NCBI GenBank assembly: GCA_033675265.1
Contig: JAUJYZ010001259.1
Coordinates: 1 to 64,000 of the forward strand
DNA length: 64,000 bases
Direction of reading: 5' to 3'
Source of the DNA: Actinostola sp. cb2023
Lineage: Eukaryota > Cnidaria > Anthozoa > Actiniaria > Actinostolidae
The notes under the pieces were generated by a model, which made no database searches, was not told where the DNA came from, and saw only the letters and a list, made by a program, of their open reading frames with translations. Both the position numbers and the translations under genes were made by a program. Shown here one piece after another: positions 43,893-54,830 of this stretch. Every line of letters starts with the position of its first letter. Within the stretch, counting starts at the first letter, position 1.

Positions 43893-43950
43893 GCAGTCAG
43901 GGGGAGGGGGAGGGAGGAGGGGGGGAGAGAGGGGGGAGTGGGAGGGGGGT
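43893..43950. repeat. G-rich polypurine tract
   Basis: GGGGGAGGGGGAGGGAGG-type sequence for nearly 60 bases on the plus strand; quadruplex or triplex potential. Confidence 0.8.
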
Positions 43951-44306
43951 TCATTTTTCTATACATCAAGCTATACTGGCCTAGAAGGACTTCCACTGAG
44001 CCATATTGTATAGTTAATTGTATACTTACACTGTATGTGTTGTCTCATCTATTACAAGTCTTCTAATCAACCTTATCATGGGCATAAACCCTGAAAATAA
44101 TAATAAATGCAATGATCTATTTAATCTCTTAGGATAACAAATATTTGACAATAAACTTTAAGGCGTTAGTAACATCAAAACGTGTTTGGGGTTTCCAAGA
44201 CTGAGATGTTTACTGTTAGTTTAATTAGTCATTAGTTTAGTAGGTTTCTGTACGTAATTTAATTAGTCATTTAGTTGTTCTGTTTATAATGTTGGTGAAA
44301 ATGCTC

Positions 44307-44345
44307 TTTTTGTGGCTACTGTCTCTATGGAGACGTAGCCACTAT
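44307..44345. repeat. Repeat shared with 7726-7758
   Basis: TTTTTGTGGCTACTGTCTCT and ATGGAGA match the opposite strand of the copy at 7.7 kb, with GAGTGTGTAA following in both. Confidence 0.6.
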
Positions 44346-44859
44346 GCCATCGAGTGTGTAAGTAAGTCCGTCAGTAAGTAATTCGGATAGTGTTCGGAAC
44401 TAGTCGGGTGATCGAAAATCAGCCACGATGTCGCGACGATGTACCCGATGAAAATACGTCGTGTGAAGCGAAAAGCACATGGAAACCGCTTTGTTTAGAA
44501 GGGTAAGTTTACACACTGTACTGTACTATTCTATGTTATTTTGCAACATTAACAAGACATCTCTCTCGTGCAAAGTGTCAAGTGTTTGTTTATAAAGATG
44601 AGATTATTTTCCAGGCGAATGTCGATTGTAAAATAACTCCATCAGTCCATGACGATCGACTAGTCTGTGTAGTCTAGTCGAGCACCTCCAATGGCTCCAT
44701 GTAATTATGTAAACTGCCTGATAACTGTTTTAATGGTCAAGTAATTCTCTTCGAGGAACAATGTCTTTATATATATTAAGCAATTGTTGGATGAGTTTGA
44801 GCATGATATCGTAAATTATCAAGACCGAGGTCTGTGTTATCTGCCGAAGCCTTTTGAAT

Positions 44860-44918
44860 GAACTTGACAGGATAAATCTATTATCTGTAGCAGATAATAG
44901 ATTTATCCTGTCAAGTTC
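44860..44918. repeat. Perfect 28-bp-arm hairpin
   Basis: GAACTTGACAGGATAAATCT and TATTATCTG are exactly inverted around a 3-base loop (TAG at 44888-44890). A CCAAT box (AGCCAATCAG) follows at about 44950. Perfect arms imply recent origin or ongoing conversion. Confidence 0.85.
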
Positions 44919-45414
44919 ACATGCTATCGAGAATTAACTGCATGCTCTCAGCCAATCAGATGCGAGATTGTGAGTAAAATGTTTAATAATAAAGCTTATA
45001 CGACGGACATTGAAACAAACACGGCTCTCGTTTAATAGTTACTCTTTGTCCCAAAACTCGTTAAAAGCCGTTCTAATCGCTAAATAAATGACACACAGGA
45101 CTCAAGTAGATATTCATCTTTATTTTGAAAGCAGTTTTAGAAATGCAAGATATCAAAACGACAGGATTCTAGAAGTGAATTTACGGCCATATATTGTATC
45201 GATCAAATAAGACACAGGAAGCCCAATACACAAACCAGAGGGTGGTGAGCCAGTGAAACCTGAAAACATATTTACACACGAGAGATGTGTCTGGTTTCTG
45301 ATGCAAAATAGCATAAAATCATAGTATATTAGAGTGTAAACTTATCTTCAAATTAGAGATACTATTTATTATACTCAATGTTTTCATATATTTAGCTAGG
45401 CAAAGTTAAAGCTT

Positions 45415-45442
45415 TTATTATTATTATTATTATTATTATTAT
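45415..45442. repeat. (ATT)n microsatellite
   Basis: About nine TTA units; possibly the tail of a retroposon. Confidence 0.85.
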
Positions 45443-45779
45443 CAAAGTTGAGTTTGTTAAATATACAGAACATTGTTAAATTAATGTTAATATTCAATTA
45501 CTAATGTTGTTCATTATTTGTATACTGTCACAATTGTTTTCAATTAAACTTTGTTTTAAAATACATTTCTGATTTAAATTAGCATTATATAGAACCAAAG
45601 AACAAGTTCCGGCAAATAGTTCAAACATACTAGTTTAACAGAGGAATCAATCCAACTACACATTTCTTTTACATTTCAAAACCGCAGTAACTACATGTAG
45701 TTATAGACTACCTTTTTTTTTTTTTATTTACAGTAGCCACATGCAGTCCTTGACTGCCTATTTTTTTACTTTTCCATAG

Positions 45780-45969
45780 CGATAGAAAATGATGATAATT
45801 CTAATGATGATGACATGCAGTGCTCGCAAAAGTACAAAAAGATACAAGAACAGAGCAGATTATTGCTATTATCAAATACCAGTGATGATGCTGCCCTAAA
45901 TGCAATATTTGCAGCAATGAGGCAGGACAAACACACAATGTTAGCTCGTGAAGACCCATTGATCTGCAG
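45780..45969 (+). CDS. Exon of the large gene, acidic and helical linker
   Basis: Between TTTCCATAG and GTTTGA, phase 1 in and phase 2 out. It reads AIENDDNSNDDDMQCSQKYK, then DDAALNAIFAAMRQDKHTML and EDPLICR. The final R is completed by the first base of exon 46760 (AG|A). ATG-like starts inside are not needed. The LxxMRxD...DPLIxxF pattern matches what precedes the core domain in the recombinase-like protein family I remember. Confidence 0.6.
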
Positions 45970-46039
45970 GTTTGATATACTTGCATTGTTTGAAGTAATA
46001 CAATCATGTAAATAAAAAATGTTTCATCAGATCAGAAAG

Positions 46040-46125
46040 ATCAGTGTTTCATCAGATATCCAAACACCAAGAGGTAGGTTGTAAAATGAGGCGTTTGGAT
46101 ACACCGATGACATGATGAAACACTT
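46040..46125. repeat. Short inverted-repeat element
   Basis: AGTGTTTCATCAGATATCC and its inverse ending GATGAAACACT, with an extra direct copy of the left tip at 46020. Confidence 0.5.
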
Positions 46126-46234
46126 TCTCATTTTCGATCTAGCTTCTCAAATTCATAGATAATTAATGGATAATTCCAGCAATACAGTAGGTTGGTAAAT
46201 TTTACTATTATTTTATCCAAAGCCCATCATTATG

Positions 46235-46565
46235 TAGCCTCCTAAAGCAGACCCGTATCCAGGCTTCAGTTTTACTTCAATGGCCACTGGGTCTGCTCAG
46301 ATGAGCGATACATTCCTTTCCAGTGGATTAGCCAATCAGAACGAACCTATTAACCTAATTAAGTACGTGAACTGACAGTTTGAAGAGTGTTATCAAGCTA
46401 GCGATGTGATGTTTTCAAAATTCAACAGTTGAATATCCACCAGCAAAAGTCAATCGATCCGAGCGATTTATTTTGAACAAATGGATTTGTTCGGTTCAAC
46501 TGAGCAGACCCAGTGGCCAGCGAAGTAAAACGGAAGCCTGGACACGCATCCGCTTTAGGAGGCTA
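46235..46565. mobile_element. MITE with about 70-bp inverted ends
   Basis: TAGCCTCCTAAAGCAGACCC at the left is inverted at the right end (GCTTTAGGAGGCTA). Inner parts (CCAGGCTTC, GGCCACTGGGTCTGCTCAG) also pair. Inside is a CCAAT box. It lies in the intron before exon 46760. Confidence 0.75.
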
Positions 46566-46759
46566 ATCATTAGGAGGACCAGATTGGAAAAAAGCTTAGC
46601 TTTATCTGTAAATTCCTCGTTAAATAAAGTGTTATTATTATTATTATGGTAGTGATTTTCTTTGTTTTATCCTCATTAATTATTCGTGAATTTGAGAAGA
46701 TTATTTTGTTAATTTGGAGATTTTTTAAAGAAAACAGGATTTTTTACATTGTCTTTTAG

Positions 46760-47028
46760 ATTTGAATCCATACAAAATTACAGAAATGGTATGGAAAGAA
46801 AGAATGAAACTGCGCAAGGAATGCGAGAACTTGCCCGCCTTCTAGAGGCCTTGCAGACAAAATCCAAGGGCAACCTGACCAGCTTTTTAAAACCAGAGAG
46901 GTTTGATGACCTGGTAAACGCAGTGAAGACAGTTGCAGGATTTACTGGAGCTACACCGAAAGTTCCTGGACTAGCCCTCAAACTTGGGTACACCTTGAAA
47001 AAATGTCTGCAAATTGCCAAGGGACTTG
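46760..47028 (+). CDS. Exon of the large gene: N-terminal helical part of the recombinase-like domain
   Basis: Between GTCTTTTAG and GTACAT, phase 2 in and phase 1 out. It contains GMRELARLLEALQTKSKG, LTSFLKPERFDDLVNAVKTV and VPGLALKLGYTLKKCLQIAK. The open frame, MRELARLL and LxLKLGxxLKKC motifs match the segment before the catalytic core in cnidarian and fish recombinase-like proteins. No stop or frameshift. Confidence 0.7.
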
Positions 47029-47782
47029 GTACATATTTTACCATTTGATGTCATTTGTCATTGCCTCTGATGAACATGGCATCTGACAGGTTTCACATAC
47101 TCCAATTTCGAGTTCAGGTTTAGCATCGAATCCATGTAAACTATTCCTTTCCTTTCCTGTTACTAAAGTTCTAAAGAATACATTACATGTAATCGAGGCT
47201 AAGCCCGAGCAACACAGGACTTGAAACTGGAGTATTGACTTGAAAACCTGCACATGCCAGTACAATTTACCATAATCTGCTAAATCCTGAACAATTTGGA
47301 GAACATTCCAAGTTAACAAGACCCTGGTAGCTCTGGTGCCGGATTGAGCCAGTACACAGCTTTGGATCAGAGTAGAATATTGGGATCCCTGTGGGGGTGT
47401 GGATCTCGAAAGCCTTGGCGGTGTGCCGGAAATTTGTCTAAAATACAATTTTGAAGAAATAGTTTACTAGAATGAGAAGTATGTGACAGACATTCTACAT
47501 TAATATATCAAATATTTTAATTTTCAAACTATTCTAACTAAGGTTGATAAATGAGATTTTACTAATATTTAGAGGGTCGCACATCTAAATCGATAAACTG
47601 TACAAAAGTTAGTGCGTTTGTACGGCAATTCACGGACAATGTACAAACATTTTGGTGACAGTAACATGAAGTACACCACGTGAGCTCTAGGGGCCAATCG
47701 GTGAATTAAGCAGTATTAATGTTTGCGGCCGGTTTCGGCCAGTGTAGGAGTCAATATACAGAAATCAAAGTCAAAAGCCAAG

Positions 47783-49175
47783 GTTTTTATTAGTTCAGTT
47801 GAACCTCCATGAGAGTCCACCTCCCGTAGGAGACCACCTCTAATGAGCGACCGCTTCTCAAAGCACCGTTTTATCTCTCAGTCAAATCACTATATTTGTA
47901 ACCTCTCGTAGGAGTCCACCTCTCGTAGGAGACCGCAACCACTTTTTGAGAGTACGAACTGGGAATTTCTCTCTAATTTTACCTCGAAGATCACACAAAA
48001 AATCATTTTAAACTGTATCCAAGTTTGGACAGCTTAGACCATAATCAAGGTATCGATGTTCTTGTGTCCCCACGTACTCGTTACGACCATCATGCACGCA
48101 ACACGCTCTAGCGCGTACTCGTTATGTTAAAACCTCTATAAAGTATACATTTTCTGAAAGCTGAATAAATGCAGAATTCAATGAAACAATTAAGTTTTAG
48201 AACAAAAACAGTACATTTGAAATAGGTAAAAAAGTTCAGATTTTCACATCACTATAATCGCCAAGGTCCCATACAGCCGCAATTTATCGGATATCCTCGA
48301 CTAATACCTTAAATATAAGCTCATGAGATATAGCTAACAAAAAAGGTGTCTCCGTTTATTGATAAATTAACCCGTTGCGTTTTTATACGGTCCTAAACTT
48401 CGAGCTCTGCGAAAGACAGAAAACACTTTACAAAACAAGTTATAACTTTCGAAGGAAATTGAATATTAAAATTCGGAGACACCTTTTTGAAGAATGTTTA
48501 TCTGACAGTGTCTACCAAATTTCAGCTAAATCGGATAAAATCCCTTTGACCGGGAATTCAAAATGTGCGCTTGATTCATGGCTATTTTGTTTCCGAAATA
48601 AAAGGCAAAAGAGTTTTCAAGTCAAGTGGCGCCTTTGTTACACAAGCGTGGATAATCCACCACAAAATATGTGATCCAATACCTGATGACATATGAATGG
48701 CATTCATAAGAAGATCACCTTACAGTACGTTGCGTTCGTAACACGAGGCAGGAAAACAAAGTTACTGTTGGCGAAAAATAAGAGCACTTTGACCGTGTGT
48801 GGTTTAGCATTGTTATTCAAAGATGTTTCGATACTTTCTTCGCATCTGAATCTTTGTGGGAAGTCTGTTGCGTGAGTGCTGTTGACAGCTTGCTTGTCAA
48901 CATCTTTTTGCTTCACTGAAATCCAAAATTCGTTTTTTGATTCTAACTTTTTAGGAAAAAAATATTTTTAGATTCTGTTTTGGGGAGATGGTAGATAATA
49001 TTCAATTTGATATGATTATCAAAAAAAATCAAAACCAGTGGTTTGAAAGGTTTTTTGGGGTACCCTGATACCTTAAATTTGGGCTTCCCGTGGAGTACCT
49101 CCCATGAGAGATCACCTCCCGTAGGCGACCACTTTTTCTTGCACGGAGGGTGGTCGCCTACGGGAGGTTCAACAG
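47783..49175. mobile_element. Candidate element with CCTCCCGTAGGAGACC motifs at both ends
   Basis: GTTGAACCTCC at the left and GGAGGTTCAAC at the right are inverted. CCTCCCGTAGGCGACCAC-type motifs repeat inside both ends and form a local hairpin at 49122-49170. About 1.4 kb, with no transposase-like frame. It lies in the intron 47029-50340. Confidence 0.5.
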
Positions 49176-50340
49176 TTACTGTAGTCACAATGTAGTCACA
49201 TTTTGAGTTGTGCAGAGAAGCGAGATTTGTTGTTGAATCTCTTCGCCAACATTCATTGAACTGAAATACTGCATACACCGGCATATAAGCTGCATTCGCA
49301 GATAAGCCGCACCCCAAGTTAAATTAATAGAAATCTTGCAGAAAGCTATAATGTACATTACATGCTTTGCGTTATCGGATGTAAACTCCCAGAGAATACT
49401 TCAACAGCTTACCAATAATTTTAGCTTTGTAATAGACTAATCGTAATGACACTTCAATGGAACTCTTTACGACAAATCATGAACCAATACAATCCTATGA
49501 CTGATTCAAAATGTCTTTCCCACCAACTTTTGGCATTATCAGGTATAAAATCACGTGAGAATGTTATGTTTGGGACACTTGATTGACACATGTTGTGTAG
49601 TAACTTTGTATTAAAACCATTAGTACGATTGTTAAACTGTTTGAAAATGCATTAGCACCCATTAATTTGCCTGTTTAACATCTAATCAATGGCCAATGCT
49701 TTTAGGAGTAACTAACAGTAATAAACACACGAATAATGTATGTACTCTTTTATACTTTTATGTTAATTATATGAAATTTCTGATACATTTGTACTAATTC
49801 CCGATGTTCTCCAAGATAACTTTGGATCGCAATTTTCACAAAAAAAGTGTGGCTTATACGCTGGTGAATATGTACTCATGAAGAGGCTTAGATTTTACAT
49901 TGATTGAGACTTACATGTATAACTCTCTCCAAACTTCTATTATAGCACTTTACAATGTTAGGATTGTTGTTGTTATTTATCGCTTCTACGGCAATTCAGT
50001 TTGTTGCTGTTGATGGCAGAAAGAAGATGACAATCGATAACAAAAACCTAGAGAATCTCCTTCCAGTTGGTCTTGAAGCTGCTATAAAGCATTTGTCGAA
50101 CATCCACATGTGAAGATTGCATGTCAAACTTAGTCGTGATTTCCCCTCATACGTAGTCGTGTTTTCATGACAGGATAATTTGCAGATTCTCAACGTCGGC
50201 GACAGATAGAATATATAAAAAATAAACCTAGACTCACTACTAGTTAGACATTTTTAATTAACCCTTAACCTGCAACATATATACATTTACCCACAGTTTA
50301 AAATAAAACATTAACCGACTCTTACTTATTGTCTTCTAAG

Positions 50341-50752
50341 GTATAAGAAGAAAAGACACTGAATTGATCAACAATTTAGAGATGGTGGAAAAGTTAATGG
50401 AGGCTGAGTGGAATACCGAGATAAGTCATCACTCTGTGTCAGAGTTGGCAAAAAGGAGATTTAATAAGGTTGATCTCTTGCCCTTAACCGGCGATTTAAA
50501 GAAATTGAGATTATATCTCATGAACAGCATTGAAGATGATAGCGAAGAGCTGAAGGTGAAACCCTCTCTCATGGCTTGGCAAAAGTTGGCAGGGAGGGTG
50601 CTCTGCAGAGTAGCAATATTCAATAAAAGGAGGGGGGGTGAAGCCTCGAAGATGCTTTTCAACAGTTTTAAAGATAAACCTAATTGGGAAGAAGCATGCC
50701 CTGGTGACATCTATGAAACCTTACAGCCACTAGAAAAAGAACTGATGAAAAG
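50341..50752 (+). CDS. Exon of the large gene: recombinase-like core with first catalytic Arg
   Basis: Between GTCTTCTAAG and GTAATG, phase 1 in and phase 2 out. It has LEMVEKLMEAEWNTEISHHS, LLPLTGDLKKLRLYL and VAIFNKRRGGEASKM. In tyrosine recombinases the first catalytic Arg sits in an R-x-G-E context; here RRGGEA fits. The frame is intact over 137 codons. The downstream donor is eight bases before a foldback element. Confidence 0.75.
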
Positions 50753-50760
50753 GTAATGAT

Positions 50761-51142
50761 CGATCGAGGTTTCCTTGGCAACGATAAACAAAGATCGTTG
50801 AAATCAGTTTTTCTAAAATATCTCAAGATTTGGATGAGCTCTAGATCTAGAGAAGTGACTATATGCATAAACTACATTATTACTAAGGCAGCGTAGCTGA
50901 GACAGAATTCAAACTTAATTTTTGATCAGAGCGATTTTGAAGAATTCGTATTAAGAATGTTTATGCAAATTCTTCAAAATCGCTCTGATCAAAAAGTTTG
51001 AATTATGTCTCAGCTACGTTGCCTTAGTATGTAGTTTATCATGCATATAGTCGCTTGTCTAGAGCTCATTGAAGTCATGAGATATTTTTGAAAATCTGTT
51101 TTCAACGATCTTTGTTTATCGTTGCCAAGGAAACCTCGATCG
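50761..51142. mobile_element. Foldback 1 of 3 (382 bp) at the start of an intron
   Basis: CGATCGAGGTTTCCTTGGCA at 50761 is inverted at 51142, and the arms pair almost continuously to a centre near 50950. It abuts the splice donor of exon 50341-50752. No TTAA at its ends, so it may be a different type from its two neighbours. Confidence 0.8.
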
Positions 51143-51279
51143 AGCTGAAATTGACATATTTCTAAATTTCTGGACATTTTTGCCCAAAAGTCATTCTGAT
51201 CGGTCTAGGACAAGTCTATCAATTCGCTGAATGAAAAGTAGAAGTGTGGTATGCTAAAAACTACTTCGAGCCACCTTAA

Positions 51280-51960
51280 GGTGACTCCGTTATCATTCTC
51301 GGCGCACTCGTCTATGACAAACTTTGGGTCATAACTTCCTCTGCTTTTATGCAATTGCCATAAAACATTGGCAACTATTAGAGCTTTCATTCGCCTATAA
51401 TACAATATAATTCGATTGCACTGCAGAACATTTTTGAAAATAATATTAGAACTTGAGTAAAGTCAATGTTTTGGATAAAATTGGATATTGCGAAAAATCT
51501 GTCCGTTTTTTTTGGATGAAAGTTTTGGAATCACTTTAGATTGACATAATTCATAACCTGAGCAAGTTTTAGCAAAATCGTTGGAGCTAAAGCACGGCCT
51601 CATGAAAACAACCATAATTAAGCACGGAAATTAGCTCCAACGATTGCTTTCGCTGCAACGATTTTGCTAAAACTTGGTCAGGTTATGAATTATGTCAATA
51701 TAAAGTGATTCCAAAACTTTCATCCAAAAAAAAACGGACAGATTTTTCGCAATATTCAATTTTATCCAAAATATTGAGTTTACTTAAGTTCTAATATTAT
51801 TTAAAACAATGTTCTGCAGTGCAATCGAATTATATTGTATCATAGGTGAATGATAGCTCTAATTGTTGCCAATGTTTTATGGCAATTGCATAAAAGCAGA
51901 GGAAGTTATGACCCAAAGTTTGTCATAGACGAGTGCGCCGAGAATGATAACGGAGTCACC
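51280..51960. mobile_element. Foldback 2 of 3 (681 bp), TTAA-flanked
   Basis: TTAA (51276) then GGTGACTCCGTTATCATTCT; the exact inverse ends at 51960 before TTAA (51961). Arms of about 310 bases differ by only a few bases around a centre of about 55. Frames inside are mirror artefacts. Confidence 0.85.
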
Positions 51961-51997
51961 TTAAATCATGAGCTGCCATCCTCAAGCATGTTATTAA

Positions 51998-52670
51998 GGC
52001 CTGGGTCAGTCGCCTAATTAGTATTAAAAAATGTTTTTGTTACTTCAATGCTATTAAAGCTTTAGAGCTGAAACTTGGTCAACAGTTGTAGTTCCGTGAA
52101 TTATTGAAAATTATTGGGATATTATCGCATATGGTTTGTCACGTGACCAAACACGTGGTCAGAAATGTCTGAAATTTTCAACTTAAAATGGGCCGATTAG
52201 AGACTTTATTTAGCAGAACGAAAATTGTGTCAATAAATTTATCAAGTTTGTAAATGTCTTTCAGACTGGGCTTTGTATGGATGTCCATCATTTTTGGTTT
52301 TCGAGAAAATCAATAATAAATATATTCGTTGCTGAGTCACTTGACCTGTTTTGTCATTTATCGATAACTTTCGATACCCATCTTACACGACCATTTTCGT
52401 TCCTCGAAGTCCAGTTTGAAAGACATTTACAAATGTCATTTATTGACACAATTTTCGTTCTGCTAAAAATGTCTCTAATCGGCCCATTTTAAGTTGGAAA
52501 TTTCAGACATTTCTGACCACGTGTTTGGTCACGTGACACACTATTTACGATTTTTTCCATACAATTTTCACGACTTCTCTGAAATGAAGCTTTTGGCAAA
52601 GTATTACTAAATAGTCTTTCAGTTACAAAAAATATATGAATTTATGCTAATTAGGCGACTGACCCAGGAC
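51998..52670. mobile_element. Foldback 3 of 3 (673 bp), TTAA-flanked
   Basis: TTAA (51994) then GGCCTGGGTCAGTCGCCTAA; the inverse ends at 52670 before TTAA (52671). Internal arms include GTCACGTGACCAAACACGTG and AATGGGCCGATTAGAGAC with their partners. The arms are more diverged than in foldback 2. Confidence 0.8.
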
Positions 52671-52736
52671 TTAACTTGCTTGAATCAGGAGGCAAAACCT
52701 CACATAAAGTAATTATTTATTGTTCTAAATTGATAG

Positions 52737-53007
52737 ATTAGATATGGTGGAAATACGTGGAAAAAGGGGTAATAAAGTACCTGTGCTTCTGACCCCAGAA
52801 GTGAATAAGGCAATGACTCTCTTGTCTAAGACAAGAGAGTCAGTAGGAATAGCACTTACGAACCCATACTTCTTTGCCCGTGGAGAAAGCTTCATCAAAT
52901 TCAACGAAACAATTGTCAAGATTTGCCAATATACCAAAATCGGTCTTGAGCAACCCCATCTGATACGAAGCACGAAGTTGAGGAAGTATACAGCAACTAT
53001 TTGCCAG
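52737..53007 (+). CDS. Exon of the large gene: catalytic Lys strand and Arg II helix
   Basis: Between AATTGATAG and GTAATC, phase 2 in and phase 0 out. It starts LDMVEIRGKRGNKVPVLLTP, the position of the beta-hairpin Lys, and ends IRSTKLRKYTATICQ. The latter aligns with the HxxR box (usually H-x-L-R-H). Here the His is Thr (TKLR) while Arg is kept. Relatives I recall have STRLRKH, so loss of that His is a family trait and not damage to this copy. Confidence 0.75.
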
Positions 53008-53083
53008 GTAATCAATAATTATGATGTGCATGCTTGATGTCTGAATCAACTTTTGAACCAAAGTTGAATCTTGGTATGTTTAA

Positions 53084-53591
53084 AGGGCAAGTTTCATGAG
53101 TGTTGTCAAAAAGCTGGAAATTATATCAAATGATAGTAATTGGTCTCACTAATAAATAGTTAAAATAATAACTTGAATACTCTATTGGAAATAATCGAAA
53201 AAGCATCGTAAAACCGGAAATTGAGAAAACCAGCAAGAAGCGGAAGTGACATCATGGGGGTCAATCCAACGCACTGAACGCAGCCGGCTTGAAGTTAACA
53301 TGGCGGACGAATCTTCAAGTCCGAGTTCACTCGAAAGTCTTTATTTGGGAAACGATTTAGAAATCATAGAGGCTTAACGTGAGTCTGAAAAGAGCAATAA
53401 GGGTGATACTGGACCCCCATGACGTCACACGAGCGGGAAATTCGAATTCTGATTAGTGAAACTTCAGAAAATAAATTCGTTCTTTAAAATAGATTTTCTT
53501 GCAAATAAGTTTAATTATAGTATATTACCTTTATTATATAATACCAAACAAATTATTTTTAGAAATTTTTTTTTTTCATGCAACTTGCCCT
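53084..53591. mobile_element. TTAA element carrying an ATGGCGGAC mini-ORF
   Basis: TTAA (53080) then AGGGCAAGTTTCATGAGTG; right end AACTTGCCCT then TTAA (53592). Inside, ATGGCGGACGAATC (about 53300) opens 26 codons rich in Ser, flanked by matching GGGGGTCAATCC / GACCCCCATGACGTCAC motifs. It is non-coding in effect. Confidence 0.7.
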
Positions 53592-53737
53592 TTAAGCCAG
53601 TTGAAATTTTCAAATATTGTTGTATTTCACACTATTTGACATTTCAAAAAAATTAAACAAAATTTCACTGGTCGAGAGGGAGTGAAATTTGGGAGTGGTA
53701 TTTGTGTCAAATATCTAGTTTAAGTTACTTGTTACAG

Positions 53738-53945
53738 ATGCTAGATCTAAATGAAGGAGAGTTGGGCTGGCTGTCCAAGCACATGGGCCATAGCTTGGAC
53801 ATCCACAGGGATTTTTACCGCCTGCATCCATCTACCATCGAGCTTGCCAAAGTTGGTAAGCTGCTGGTAACAGTTGACAAAGGCCAACTGTCAAAATATG
53901 TGGGCAAATCATTGGACAGCTTGGAACCTTCACTTGAAGAAGAAG
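53738..53945 (+). CDS. Exon of the large gene: GH box and nucleophile Tyr
   Basis: Between TGTTACAG and GTAATG, phase 0 in and phase 1 out. It reads MLDLNEGELGWLSKHMGHSL, DIHRDFYRLHPSTIELAKVG and ends EPSLEEE. MGHSLDIHRDFYR aligns with the third conserved box and the Tyr nucleophile of tyrosine recombinases (GH...Y). With exons 50341 and 52737, Arg I, Lys, Arg II, His III and Tyr can all be placed. The host role of such proteins is not known to me; they may be captured Crypton/DIRS-type recombinases. Confidence 0.75.
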
Positions 53946-54830
53946 GTAATGCACCTATCAATGTTAAGCCGGCGGGGGGTGGGAGGAGGGCGGGTTTGGG
54001 ACGGGCCTATGGCGGGGATTTGATTTTTTCAAGAAATTTTCAGTCAAATTCCCTCCCCAGGGGCTAAAAGGAAAGGTCAAATGTGGTAAAAAAAATTGTA
54101 TAGCCAGGGCAAAATGCCCCTCATTTTGCGAGAGATATAGTTTATATAGTTTATATAAACCCATTTGTTTGTTTTGAAAAATACAACAAAACAAAAAAAG
54201 ATCATCAAAACCAAAACTTCAGTTATTCAGGTCCACAATTAGACCAGATTGAGGTGTTCAAACCACATCAGTTTCACTTCTTCTCTTGTCAAAAGTACCA
54301 TTCTTGATACTTCATCAATTATTTCATAAACAGAGAGACTGTCACAAATTATCGTCATTCCAAACAAATCAATAAGTTACTTATGAAACTTGTTTGTCTT
54401 TAATGTAAGAGTAAAGTATGAACATTTGACTGAAATAACATTTGAGTATTTTTACTCAACTACGATACTCAATTAACTAGACCCTGTCGGCAGGGTTCAT
54501 TCGTGCCCTGGTGGGAATGCTTTGGATCACCCAAGTTAGTTGAATTGGAATCCCTGTATATTCTATGTGGGGAGGGCAAGGGGAGAAGACCGAGGCCTAG
54601 TATCTTCATCAAGTATATATGTATTGGAACCATTTATATACAAACATTTATCATTCTATCAATCGATGTGGGACATTATCAAATCCAAAACCGTCACTAA
54701 AAATAAAGTCAAAATCAAATCAAATCAGATTATAGGGCAAATGGAATGTATTTACACAATGATATTGTCAAAGCTGGTGTGTGTCTAGCTAGCGGCGTCA
54801 GAGCGAAAGCATATATCATGGAGTCTTGTA

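Noticed and set aside
43893..43950. Telomere-like repeat
   Set aside because: Irregular G/A tract without TTAGGG periodicity.
51205..52492. ORFs within the foldbacks
   Set aside because: The same readings arise from both arms on opposite strands; there is no protein family and they lie in an intron.
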